NCBI RefSeq assembly: GCF_016802725.1
Contig: NC_052668.1
Span: forward strand, 22,748,501 to 22,812,500
Direction: 5' to 3'
Length of the DNA stretch: 64,000 bases
Origin: Solenopsis invicta
Taxonomy: Eukaryota; Arthropoda; Insecta; Hymenoptera; Formicidae
Shown: positions 1-12,200 of the stretch, in pieces
How the letters are laid out: every line of letters begins with the position of its first letter
Position numbering within the stretch: the stretch's first letter is position 1
Position numbers and translations under genes: made by a program
The notes under the pieces: generated by a model
The model's input: only the letters and a program-made list of their open reading frames with translations
Database searches by the model: none
Told to the model about the DNA's origin: nothing

Positions 1-626
1 TTAATTAATAAACAATTAACATAAAAATATTAATATAATTTTAAAACGCAAATTCTAAAATAAATGAATATCATATGTACGTGTCGACATTATAAATTAA
101 TTTTACTGAAAAAATACGCTTTCACAATTTGTTTCCAAATTATGTCAAAATATTATACTTTTATGTGTTAATTTTTTATACAATGATTGCGTTACTTTCT
201 AGTAACGCATTTTTATCTTGTGTTAAATTAACACAAAATTTTTTACTGTAATAATGCGATTAACTTTCGATGCAGTTCACACCTCAGATAATATAATCTT
301 TCATCCGGGGGGGATCCCGCTCCCGTCGGGTATTTTTTATTTCGACGATTCCCGCGGCTACGGTGACGGTGCATTCCTCGATATCGTACAAACAGATGTT
401 CTCGTTACGTGCGATAGACAGCCGCTAGCGAACGACTCGGGCGTAGCATTATTTTTCGCGCTTCAACGACGCCGGAGCCGTCACTGAAGCGTGTAAAGTG
501 CGCTCGAACAGAGAGTGTCAAGTACACAGTAAAGATCACTTCCTATCAAGCGTACATTCCTCCCCTCCCCTTGTCTCGTTAAGGCCGTGTGGGCCGGTAT
601 TCGATCACTGGACGTATGTAGACGAC

Positions 627-724
627 ATCGTGGTAGGTCGACTTTAAACGCAGCATCACGCGGCATCGATGGGATTGTGATAGATCGACTTTAAACGCAA
701 CGTCATCACGCTGCGTCGAAATTG
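627..724. repeat. Tandem duplication of about 49 bp
   Basis: Two adjacent copies share the core TCGACTTTAAACGCA (at about 638 and 684), followed by a related ATCACGC(G/T)GC(A/G)TCGA segment. The copies differ by a few substitutions and a short insertion. No function is evident. Confidence 0.7.
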
Positions 725-1218
725 GGTATGCAACGACGAATCAGGATGCAGAATACGTTGGCTTTAAGTATTGTTTAATATCTGTATTGTTGTGCTACGA
801 GATGTATGAAATTAAATACGTAGCCACCAGAATTTGAAGGCTATTATCACATGCATTCGTGTTACGAAAAGATTGGGTTCTTAGATATCAAAAACACAGG
901 CTGGTATAGACTTTATTTAGGTCATCCGTGTTGCTGTCATAATTTTATATAAATCTTTTTATTTATTTTTTTTATTTTTTTTCAATGCAATTTATTAATT
1001 TTTTCCAAATTTATATCGATAATTTTAAATTGTTAAAAATGTTTTTTTTATTTCAAGCTATTAAAAATTTTTTTTATTTTTTTTTGTTTATTATTATTTT
1101 TAATATCTATTATATTTATATTTAATTTTATTAGATTTATTTTTTATTTTTTTTTTGCTTTTGTTATGAATATTTGTTATTTTTGTTCACACGCCGTAAA
1201 TTATAAATATGTACGACA

Positions 1219-1410
1219 AATACTTTTGGTTTTCGTTCTCCGATCTGCCATCTCTTGTCGAGATTGTCCATGTACCTGCTAAAAGTTTCAACAATCTCGT
1301 TTTTGTGCATTAACGAATACCTTTGGTTTTCATTTTCCGATATGCCATCTCGTCAAGATTGTTCATCTACCTGTTAAGAGTTTCAAAAATCTCGTCTTTG
1401 TGCATTAACG
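1219..1410. repeat. Tandem duplication of about 96 bp
   Basis: Copy 1 spans about 1219-1315 and copy 2 about 1316-1410. Both start AATAC(T/C)TTTGGTTTTC and end TTTGTGCATTAACG. They differ at roughly a dozen positions and by a small indel. It is non-coding as far as can be seen. Confidence 0.8.
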
Positions 1411-2237
1411 TCGACAGCATTGCGAGCTTTACTCGAGAAGCATCGACAGATACGTCACGTCAAGCGATAACTGTTGAAGCTGCTGAGTGACAAGGACAGA
1501 GACAAGTTAGTGGAGACAGGAAGATGGTAATGGCCATTAGAGAAAGAGAGAAATCGAATACCGGCACGACATTAGGCACGTACCTTACAAGGAGAGGCTT
1601 TCCAGGCCCATGATATGTCGGGCAGATACTGAGTTATCGAGAGGCCGAGCTTCTAATCTTATCATGTCACGACCGCACCGTGTATTTTGCGTGTTATCCG
1701 TGAAGTCAGTCAGGTGTACACAGCGCAAATGGAATATGCGAATTCTAATTTTATAAGCTTCACGAAGGATGCCATCTCTTGATTCGATCGTAGATTTTCT
1801 CGGTAAATATTATCCGGTCAGCGGATTCTCAAGGATTTCGAAATTGTCATTTTCAGTGACGATAACACAAGTATATAAAATAAAATTTAATTGGTCAAAA
1901 TAGAAATTATTTTTATTATAATTGTGAGTCTTTACTTGGTTCCTTTGTAATGGATTTCTATTATACTTTTTAATTATTGCAGTATTGTATCAGTCCCTTG
2001 AGGGATAAATTTTTAATAGTAACAAATGATTTTAGTTTTATTCAATTACGTTTCATTTAATTTAAATGTATAGCAATCAAGAAGGAAAGACTGAAGAAAA
2101 TTGAAAATATTGTGAATATTTTGTGCTTTTCTTTGTCAGCATTATTAGAATTGTGCCAGTGTTGCTACGAAGAGAATTTATATTGCATGATTTACATTAC
2201 TTTCATCAAACTCATTTCGTACGTCTTCCGTTTGCAG

Positions 2238-5200
2238 AACCAAAGAAGCGCCGTTTTCATCCCTTACGCGGTCTCCGGAAGATCTTCCGGCGAAAGAGCC
2301 GCGGCGCCGCTGATGCGCGTTCCGTTTCCAATTCCGCTGATCGGGATGCCGAATTGGCACGTCTCCCACGGGAGGAGATCACTATGAGGCATCCCGCGGG
2401 ACGTCCCGAGGAAGCCCGCAGCAGGAGCGCCAGTGAGCTCCTCACCGACTCCTGCGATCGGGAAAGGTAAAGTTTAAATCTACCTCTGTCGAGTTTCAAA
2501 AGTAGTTTCTCTTAAAAGAAGTGGATTAAAATGAATGAATGTAAAGATCAACAATTTGGAAGATTGGTTTTATACAAAAGTATTTTTTCTGTATTACATT
2601 CATGTGTATTATTATTATTTCTTAAAATAATTTTGTCGAAAATAAATAAGGCTCGAAATAGTTTGATTAATAATAATCTCAGAAATTATTGTTTAAATAT
2701 TTTGATGGTAGATACAGTGACAGCTTGGGTGTGTATATCATATATGTTTAATTTTTTTTTTAATTGCTTCCTACTACGATAAAGATAGCTTCAGGTTCTC
2801 AGCAGATTAAATGCGATATCAGAGTATCGTATCCATCATCGATTGTCAATGTTTTGCAGTAAAACCATGTTAAATCTTTTCAGTGGGCGACACATTAGAT
2901 TGTCAAGAAAATGCAATTTTATCGCGACTTTTGAGACACGTAGATCGTTTAAGCAGTATATATATCACAAAGTTCATTTTGGCGCCAGTAGATCAGTTAT
3001 ATGGCCAGTAAGTGATTTATATGGCAGTTTAAACTTGGGCGAACCTCAATTGTCGTCTCCGAAAATAATTTCGTGACGGCAAACGTAGGTAATTGCGCCA
3101 GTCATGTCACTGCTCAATATCAGCTACTGATAATGGCTAATTACTTTTCATAATATTTAACTGCGAAGGAATTTAAAATAGAAGAACTGTAGGACAGCAT
3201 TGACCTTGTTGCCATTTGAAAATCTAACGATATCTCAAAATAATCTTATGACCGAAGTTTAAACTTATTAAGATGCAAATGACATGATAATTGTCTCGCA
3301 GATAATAATAATTACTATTGTTATTTTTGACAAAAGTTTGCCCTTTAAACTTTATTTATAATTCGTTTTAAGCGTTTTATCTTATCTTTTGATCATTTTC
3401 TTCAAAAGTCACACTAGTAATAAAAAAAGATCTCTTTTTTCTTTTCTTTTCTTTTTTTTTTTTTGAATGAATGTAAAATACTTTTGTGCTTTTTGGAGCG
3501 TAAATCGAACCGCATTCGATTCGTTATCAATTTACAATCCTTGGCCTCGTTTTCTCACTCAGGTTTTATTTTTGTCCTCGTAGTACCTCGTAGTGGCTTA
3601 CTTCGTAGTAGCACGAAACTTGAGGGCGTTTTGCGTGCTCTGTATGATTTACGTGGGTCGATATGTAACGTCGTATCGTATAACGACGACGCGGTTTGCT
3701 TTCGTTCAAGCGATACTGCCTAGCAAGCGATAGCACATCACAGAAAGGCCGCATAATTATCTGTCGTTGTTGATGCGTGTCATTCTTGGCAGATAACTCA
3801 TTGCCTTAATTACGAGTATTACTGGCATTGAATAAATGTTATGTTAAACGTTATTCGCGTTGAACAAGTGTGTTTTTCTTGCGATAAATTTAAAATAATT
3901 TCACAGAAAGAGGGAACAACATTTTTTGTATTACATTTATTATCATATAACATTTTTGTACATTATAAGTTATTAATTTATTTTAATTATTTATATTATA
4001 TATTTTTTTATACATAATTTGTACATACATTTTTTGGACTCGCGTACTTACACAAGTTTGCTTCTATCCAATTTTAATAATGTAAAACGAAATTTCTATT
4101 CTTATATGAGGTACCATCAAGAAAGTCAAAAATAACTCTTGATACATATTTTATTGACCGTCTCTTTCCCCTTTCAGCGTATTTCTGCGACGAGGCGGGG
4201 TGGAGGATAGTTTCGTCAAGTTACGAGGAGGTGCCGGTAAATTGTCAGTGTCCCATGATAGCGTTTTCCCGGGAGAAGTTCCTCACACACGGCCTCTCTC
4301 CTCGCTGGCCAGCCTGGCGACGCTCGAGGTCAGTATTTATTCTCGTATTCAGATGTCACAGATGTTCTGTAAAACGTTCTAGCTGCTTTTAGCGTATTTC
4401 TCAGGGGACCGGTCACGAGGGACCGGTACGTTATTTAAGACCAAGCTTAAGACACGTGGAAATATTTTAAAGAAATATCGAGGATAAGATTTCCTAAATT
4501 CGCACAAAATTTAAAAAAAGAGAAACGTTTATTTTTTTAATTTTCAAACAAATTTGCTCTATTATTAGCGGTACAATAGTTTGCTTATGGATTTTACAAT
4601 TATTATAAAAGATTAAATCGGTATTATGGATTAATATTTAGCGGTGAGTTATCTTCTTGCGTGCGTTTAAAGGATTGATGCAACATTTACGCAATCACTC
4701 GCAAGACGGACAACGCTCGAGACTCGAAGTAAAGTTTTTCTTTTCCATCGGCTGGTGAAACTCCCGGCGACACTCGAATTATCTGTAAGAGCTCGTTAAT
4801 CGTGACGCAAGCACGGGCGCACATGTATTTGCTCGTGTCGTTTACATATCCGCGAATTATATACATGAGCGCGCGCGGGGACTTCGCGAGTCGTACGTGC
4901 TCGCGACTGCGTGAAGCGTGAACGTCTGCAAAAAAGAAAAGAAAAAAAAAGAAAAAACAGTCGATCCTTCTCGGTCCCATCTCGCGGTCATCGAGGAGAT
5001 CCCGTGGTATTCTAAGCACGCGCGAATCGAGCCACGCGATTACACGTGTCCACGATCAGCTCGTGACTTGTCTTCCAATTTTCGCGGCGAGGCGAAGAAT
5101 CACGCACTCGCACGCAGATGTTACTCGGGGTAAACCGATCACTATTAACCGGTGGATTGCATAAAAATGACGATGCACCGCGATCGGGCGTAATTAACGA

Positions 5201-8200
5201 ACAAGGCTGCTGCTAATTAACCGGCGCTGGGCGGGCGGCTGACGGTCTGCATTTCCTCGAACGAACTTGCGCGACTTACTTTTTCTTTCTCCCATCGCAC
5301 ACCGTTACTTTCCTTCGTTATTCTTCCTTTCGCGCGACCGCAGATCGTTATCTCTGGTTTTTTTCGTCGCTTCCGTCCATTTTACGTTGCGGCACGTACC
5401 GTTTACAACGAAAGTAGTAACAGTTATCTTAACTTCTACAGAAATAAACTTTTAAGTTAGATAAAAGTGATTTAATTCTTTTTTCTTTCGTTATATTTCA
5501 TTCAATTTAAGTCCATGGAAAACAAAAGAAAAATACAATCTAAAATCGAATAATATTCGTTTTTTCTTTCAGAGGAATTAGAATTTATTCCTCTGGAGAG
5601 ATTGAAGGATTATCATAACATTGCTTTCATTAGCACTTGAGAGAATCGCATAATAACATTAGCGTAGTACATCATTACGATAGAGATTATTCAATTTATT
5701 TACGGTACGTGATAAATACTAATTCGATTAAAATTTAAAAGCAACACACATAATTTGCAAAGCGCGCTCTATTTCGAAATATATATGCCACTAAATTATA
5801 TTTTATGTCTCGATTAGAATGAGAGGATTTATCTATACAGTTTTATAAATAGTAGGCGACGTACATATTAATTCGATTCTGTGGAAGCGTAATATTTGCG
5901 AGATAGAATTCACTTTCCGTTTTCGTGAATTTATATTCCGGCAAATTATATCGCGCACCTAATTGGAACGGCGATAATCATAGATCGAACGCGTCTCTCG
6001 ACATCTGCAATTATTGCGGTTAATAATTGTTTGATAATTCGCATCAGAAATATCACGCGAAAATGTGGAACGATCCCTTTCCATCCTTTCTATTTTCGAG
6101 AGAAAAATGAGAAGCGCGTTCCGTCCTGATACTTGAGGAAAGTCGCGAATAGTTTTCATGTTCCGTGGAAAACCCGAAACTCGCGAGGACTCGAGAGAAG
6201 TTTCACTTCGTCCGTACACTACGTTTTCTTCTTCTCTTTTTTTCCAGCGGAGGCAGGCCAGGAAGAGTAACGAGATCATCGAGCACAAAGAGTACAATCA
6301 TCATCATCATCCACAAAGGCATCCACAAAGGATATCCCTTCGGGTAATTCGCGGAAGCTTTTAACATACATTTAAAGTTCGTAAATCGACGCGTTACGAG
6401 TCGTGGCCGGTGCTCTTAGCGATAAGCATTTAACGCGAAACGCATAATAATTTTTATCGCCGTATTGTTTTTTTTATGTCGGAAATATGTTTATACTTTT
6501 CGCACCGTTAAACTGTCGCATTCCATACGCATGACGTACACAGTGACAAAATTCACGTTCTGCAATACGGCGAAGATATTTTGCCTTCAATTAATTGTGA
6601 AAAAAAAGGTGAAAAAATTTAAAGGTCATCCCTCTCGAAAAATTAGATTTCCGCGTCAGATAAAGTTTCTGCAAATGACGCGACCGCATCGCGCTCGCAA
6701 TAAATGACCGTTGCTTATCTTTCGTTCGTAGGTACTCGAGCAAATAAAAACGGTCATAGAGAACCGGAACCAGTTGGCCTCGGCGACCTCGCCGGACACG
6801 TCGAGTATAACGCATGTAAGTATTTGGCCAGAGAATTAATTTATCCAATCCAAATACCGAAAGGACAAACGACAACTTTCGGTTTTCCGATTTCCTGATA
6901 CGCGCGCGACTGTTGTCTGATTATTCGTATCTTTCATTTGAAATATTTTTTTCCATGTGCATTTGATAGACTTTGCAGGCGGTTGTTAAAATATTAATTA
7001 TTTGTTAAATTGTAAAATTGGTCGACTTAATTATTATACTGAGGAAAAAAGTCTGCTTGGATTAAATTTTTTTAGTTTAAGTATTTATGTATTTGTGTGA
7101 CTTAAATACATAAAATCTTTGAACTTTAATTTAAGCAATTAACTACACATATATTTAACTTAAATGAATAAATACTTGAACCGAAGAAAATCAATCGGAT
7201 TTGAAAAATTTAGTCGAGTTAATAACTGTTTTTTTCTCGGTGTACGATGATCATCGCGCAACGTAATTCGCGTTACTGCTGAATTTCAGTCGCACACGTC
7301 CTATTCGTTACAATTAAATTTCGCCGGCGCGGAATTTAGCGAGTAAAGTTAACTTTTCCATTTCTGCGGCCAGCAGCGGCGCGAAGTTTTCGAGGACGCT
7401 TGAGAATCCGCGCGCGTGCACGTCCGAAGGAAAGCTGGGCCGCTCTTCTTAATAAAGACAGAAAGCAAGGCAGCGATAGGCTCCTCTCCGCCGCGGCTAA
7501 TTACCGCGCGTTTCACCCATTTTTTCCTAATAATGTTACATGCACGCGGCGCGCATACATAAGTGACGTCACGTTTCGCTTTTGCGTTTCAGGCTGCCGG
7601 CGAGCGGTATCAGCAGGAAACCACCGAGGTGAGATAAAGTGCGCGACGAGCGTTTCTTTTTACTCTCGGCGTATCGGCGTCAGCGCGTTGTTGGGACTGT
7701 CGGGTGTCGGGCCGCAGTTTCAATCCACACCGCGACCGTCCGGTATCGCTCGCGCGTCGCCGATAGCGACCGATATACGAGACCGATCGCGGCAGCCTCG
7801 ACCGTCGATTTTTTTTTCATGTCGCGTGTCCGCGTTGCGCGTCTTTTATCTCCGCCATGTGGTCCTTCGATTTCTTTTTTGTTTTTTCTTTATGAGATGA
7901 CGTAACGGCGTCGATTTGCCAAAATCATCGCGAGTGCGATAGTGCACACGCGTGTGTTAAGTGCGCGATGTCTTCGAAGATGAGTAACGACGCGGGTCGC
8001 CCGAAATCCATGCGAAAGATGCTCAATAGAGTCCTGCTCGTGTCCTCAATCGTATCAACCTTGAGGACTAGGATCGGGGTAAGAGCAGGAGCAGCAGGAG
8101 GAGGAGGAGGAGGAGACGAAGGAGGAATCTCCTCGTCTCTTCTCGTTACTTCGCGTTAATGTGAACTTTCTCCGTCGATTGCTCGAGAAAAAAAAGTCGC

Positions 8201-9218
8201 GATCTCGCCGCCGCACCGAGCTGACAGCTTGTCATCGACTTTCCTTCCTTACGTCATACTCGTGCTCGGCCTGTCACTCGGCTAAATATACATATTTAAG
8301 CTCTTAACCCGCGCGATCAAGATTTATCATTATCTCGCCGGAAGATTCGCTCGCGAAGTCGAGACTAGAGATGGGATCAAGTTCAATGTGTATTTAAAAT
8401 TCCACACTGAGAAGAAGAGCCGAAATATTAGTATGCAAATTTTTACTTCTGACGTTTTCTTCATTATTTATTGGTTATAAAAAAAAATTGACTAATGATA
8501 AGATATACATTTCCGAAATATATCTGATTTTTCTTATCAACTGATTTATCTGATAGGAATAAAAAATTTTAGTTCGCCATGTTGAAATAAAGATTTATTA
8601 TGTAATAAGTTTTATCTTTTAGGATTCGAATAATATTCCTAAGAAATAATATTTCGTATATTGTACTTGCGAAGTAATCGATACTAATTATTTTAGAATG
8701 AAGGCTTTGCAAAGATTCGAAATTTACTTATAAATAATTTCTCTCGTGAAAAATCGAATCTTTTAAAAGTTGTACTCAAACCGTAAAAATAAAATTGTCA
8801 CTCTATTTTTTTTTATTAGAAAAATAAAATTTCAAGTAAAGCACTCATAAAGAATTCGAATATATTTGAATCAGATTTGAATGTACTTAGAAATAACACT
8901 CGTTTTTTCGCCATTCGCCAGGGATTTATAAAACGTTCGAACAGAAATTTAGTTCAGATTCAAGTCTATCTGAAAGTAATGCTTTTTTCTTTCTCAAAGT
9001 AATAACAGAGACTTCTAAACTACGCAAACAAATTCGAACTTATAATAAGTCACTTAATCCCATTATTAGTCGAGACTTCTCGGTTGAAAACGAATAAACC
9101 ACGTTGCGCCGTAGCGTCGTAACGAATTAATTGGGTCGTTTTTCATTTTTAGAACCGCTTCGCCGTGTTCGAGAGACATGGAGAGAGGAGCGGCACGGAA
9201 GAGAGCCAACAGTCGAAG
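2238..9218 (+). CDS. N-terminal exon block (exons A-F) of the CRACD-like gene
   Basis: Six exons with good acceptors (for example TTTGCAG at 2237, CTTTCAG at 4177, TTTCCAG at 6247) and GT donors. Exon A (2238-2466) enters at phase 1 and leaves at phase 2; exon B (4178-4328) completes that codon; exons B-F all end at phase 0. Exon A encodes the basic stretch and an Arg/Ser tail ending SASELLTDSCDRE. Exon B encodes the SHDSVF motif and a Leu/Ser helix-like tail PLSSLASLATLE. Exon C has a His-rich run (NHHHHPQRHPQR). Exon D reads VLEQIKTVIENRNQL, exon E is only 36 nt (12 codons), and exon F is 22 codons ending EESQQSK. Exons C-F are each a multiple of three, so any could be skipped without shifting frame. 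Confidence 0.8.
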
Positions 9219-12200
9219 GTGAGTGCACGATCTTATATGAGAAATATATCATTCATACGCGGTATACGTCCTATCGATTTCGCCACGCGTCCCGCCATCG
9301 CAGCCGCGTGCTGCAGAAGAAAAGAGAAAAGCGTATCCTCTTGGATACTGCATCAATCAAACTGTCGTGAATCAACCGACGAATTTCTGCAACAGGTGGC
9401 GAATGGCGAATCCGATAGAGCGAGAGAGATAGAACAACCGTTAATCTCATCTCTCTCGCTATTAGGTAACTCTTTGTATGCGCGCTGCCAACGAATCTCG
9501 TATAACGTGGGAACAACCGCGTTTGTTGATTATCGAGATACGACTCGGCCGAGTCGCATTATCGTCATCACCTCGCGTGCGGGTGACACCGGTGCACCGG
9601 GCTCATGCACCGGTGCAACGGGAACCTCCCGAGGTCGTCGCACGACCGAAAAAGCTGTAATGCCTCGGCACTTTTGTTCCGTCCACCTGAAATATCCGGG
9701 TTAGTCGTCAAAAAGTAACGCGATGAACGGTGCATCGTGTATAATTTATTGTAATTCTTGGAACGCCTAAAGTATGGCTTCCACGGCGTAATCACGAGGG
9801 ACAAAGATGTGGACGCATCAGCGAGAAATTGCTAACAGGAAGCTCTTTGTGACCTGCACGCTGCCGCGGATGCGCTGATATTTCGTTCATTGTTCAGTAC
9901 CCTGAACGATAAAGTCGGTATTTATTACATTGAACTTTTTAATATCCTACAAACTGTTACCTGCATACGCGTCATTTCGTGATCTTTATTATTTTTTTCG
10001 GGACCACATCGATTCGTGGCAATCCTTCGTGTCATTCTTCAAACAATCGGTGCATTCGTTTAATTACAGTCAATTTTCATAAATGTTAAAAAATGATTTT
10101 AGGCAATATTAATAATATTCAAATTGCAACAAAATAATTAAGGCCGACACATTTAATAAAATTAATTTGGACCGCTTTTACATTAAAATTAATACATCCG
10201 CATATATGAATATATATTTATTATTATTAATGTTTAATATCAATAATAATTATTTATGTCAATATATTTCTATAATTTAATGCTAAGTACTACGGTTTAC
10301 TATTATTTCCACGTTACAATTCTTTCCGAGGCGATATCTGTCTTTTAATTCGGGGAGATACATTAGGTATTAGTCTTTTGACGAGCGAAAAAAGTGACAA
10401 TGCGTGCGCGATGAATGGGAGAGGAGGGATAGTGGAGAAGAATTATTTCGAGGGGATCTCCGAGTTTGTCACCGCGCCTAAAGAGAGATATTTTTGGATT
10501 GTGACACGGATCTTTCGACGCGAAAGCGAACGTCCCGCGAAATGTAAGACAATGAAGATGAAGGAGGGAGAACGCGGTGCCGAACGCGAGGAATGCGTTC
10601 CGCGTCGCATTTACATCGTTCTCTCCGTTGTTTCAACTTCTCTCTCGCGCGTTGCTCGCGCTACCATTATTTCCGTCTGCACGGCGATGAATCTCCGTCC
10701 GCGGCTATTATTGCGGTCTTCGTGACGGACGACGCAGTTTAAAACAATACCATCGACCCGATACGCTCCGCAAAATCACGTTCTTTGTTGCTGCCACTGT
10801 CTCGGTTTTCAGAACTATTAAAACACGCGCGTTCGCGCTGTATTGCAGCCTCGTTACTACAATGGCATTGTCATTGATGAAAAGTCGATGATGGGCTGTA
10901 CGTTGAAAGGGAAACTGATTCCGGTGATCAATTAATTTGTTATCAAAGCGTCACTATTTTTATGGCAGTTAATAGAATCCATTAAGCAACAATTTCAACA
11001 CATGTGATGTTATTTTTTTAAAAGAATAACGTTTGTTTTAATGAATATCACAATCAATCGCCCAAGGTTTTCGGATAAGACGGAAAACGCGAAATGAGAA
11101 CGCGGCAGCGTCCTTTTCTCGATGTCGGCACTTGTAAAAGCTGAAATTTGAAATAAAATTTTAATTAGAGCCCGAATCGAAACGCGGACAGATTTGACGA
11201 CTTTGAGGCTGGACAACGGTTTTTTTTTTGGCACATATAGTATTTCTTCCGCGTTAGTGATGGATTGTCCAATGACACGAACGTTAAAGATACGTTAAAG
11301 GCATTAGTCACAGGATGCGGGAGAGAGGAAGGGGGAGGAGGGGAAATGACGTTTCGATAGCGAGTGTAGGAACAAGCAGAAGCGAGAGACGGCACGTAAT
11401 AACGGGGGGCACGATACGAAGTTTACTGTTACTTGGCCCGTGGCCTGGCAGCGGCGCATGGATCAACACGCCGAGCGTTTCAATGCCCCTCGGTCGCTGG
11501 CTTGCTTTCATCGTCGTCGTGACGGACCGACAGGCAGATTGGGGCGATACAATAAATTGTATCCTAGAAAAAAATACCGCTGCGCGAATGCAGGACAGCG
11601 AATGTATCAATGGCATTGATCTCGGATTTATCGGGCAATCGTTTATCAATTCGAAGTCGATTCTTTCTCGACGGATCATACACGAGTTATCATCTCTATC
11701 ATATCGTTTAATCTTCACGAATATTATTATTTAGCAAACATCTGCAGATGTTACTTGTAGGAGTAAATTTTAAATAGATGCTTAATTTTCTTTGTTATCT
11801 CTATTTTTTATTTAGTTGTGCAAACTTGGTACTTACTAATAAAATACGATTTTGAAAGATCATTGCGTCTTATCTGTTTACATTGGAGCGTGTGAAACGT
11901 GTTGCCTTTATCATGCAATTACAATTTTTTTTTTTTTCATACTTTTACAATTTATTTGCCACTACCGGCAATAGATATTAAATAGACAACGTCAGTAAAG
12001 AAGTGCAACATTTAAAACTTGCGCCGGTAAAACATCTCGGAACGGCGATCATTGTTGTTGCAAACAGTCGGAGGTGGCAGCACTCGTACGATCAAGCTGC
12101 TGCAAGATGCAACAGATGCAGTATCGTGCATGAAAGAGGCCGCTAGCTCACCTTTCATCGCGGTTTGCGGCCAATCGCCATTTTGACGCAATGAAACTTT

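Larger units (their letters stand above)
1..2237. other. AT-rich upstream region without a recognised gene
   Basis: This stretch precedes the first recognisable exon of the CRACD-like gene. It is strongly AT-rich around 950-1160 and more balanced at 300-780 and 1400-1760. Two local tandem duplications are listed separately. The exon at 2238 starts inside a codon (phase 1), so at least one upstream coding exon must exist, either here or outside the window. I could not find a convincing ATG-plus-donor exon in this segment, and the short ORFs present look incidental. Confidence 0.6.
7629..9152 (+). other. Intron E-F with CpG-rich promoter-like segment
   Basis: The first 500 bp is CpG-rich and contains a candidate alternative first exon (listed separately). 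From about 8380 the sequence becomes AT-rich with degenerate repeats. No other exon was recognised. Confidence 0.6.

Noticed and set aside
7400..7900. 166-codon plus-strand ORF overlapping exon E of the CRACD-like gene
   Set aside because: It reads a different frame from the phase-consistent exon 7593-7628, and its composition reflects CpG-rich DNA.
9165..9704. 179-codon ORF overlapping exon F
   Set aside because: A different frame from the spliced model, continuing through intron sequence with no domain.
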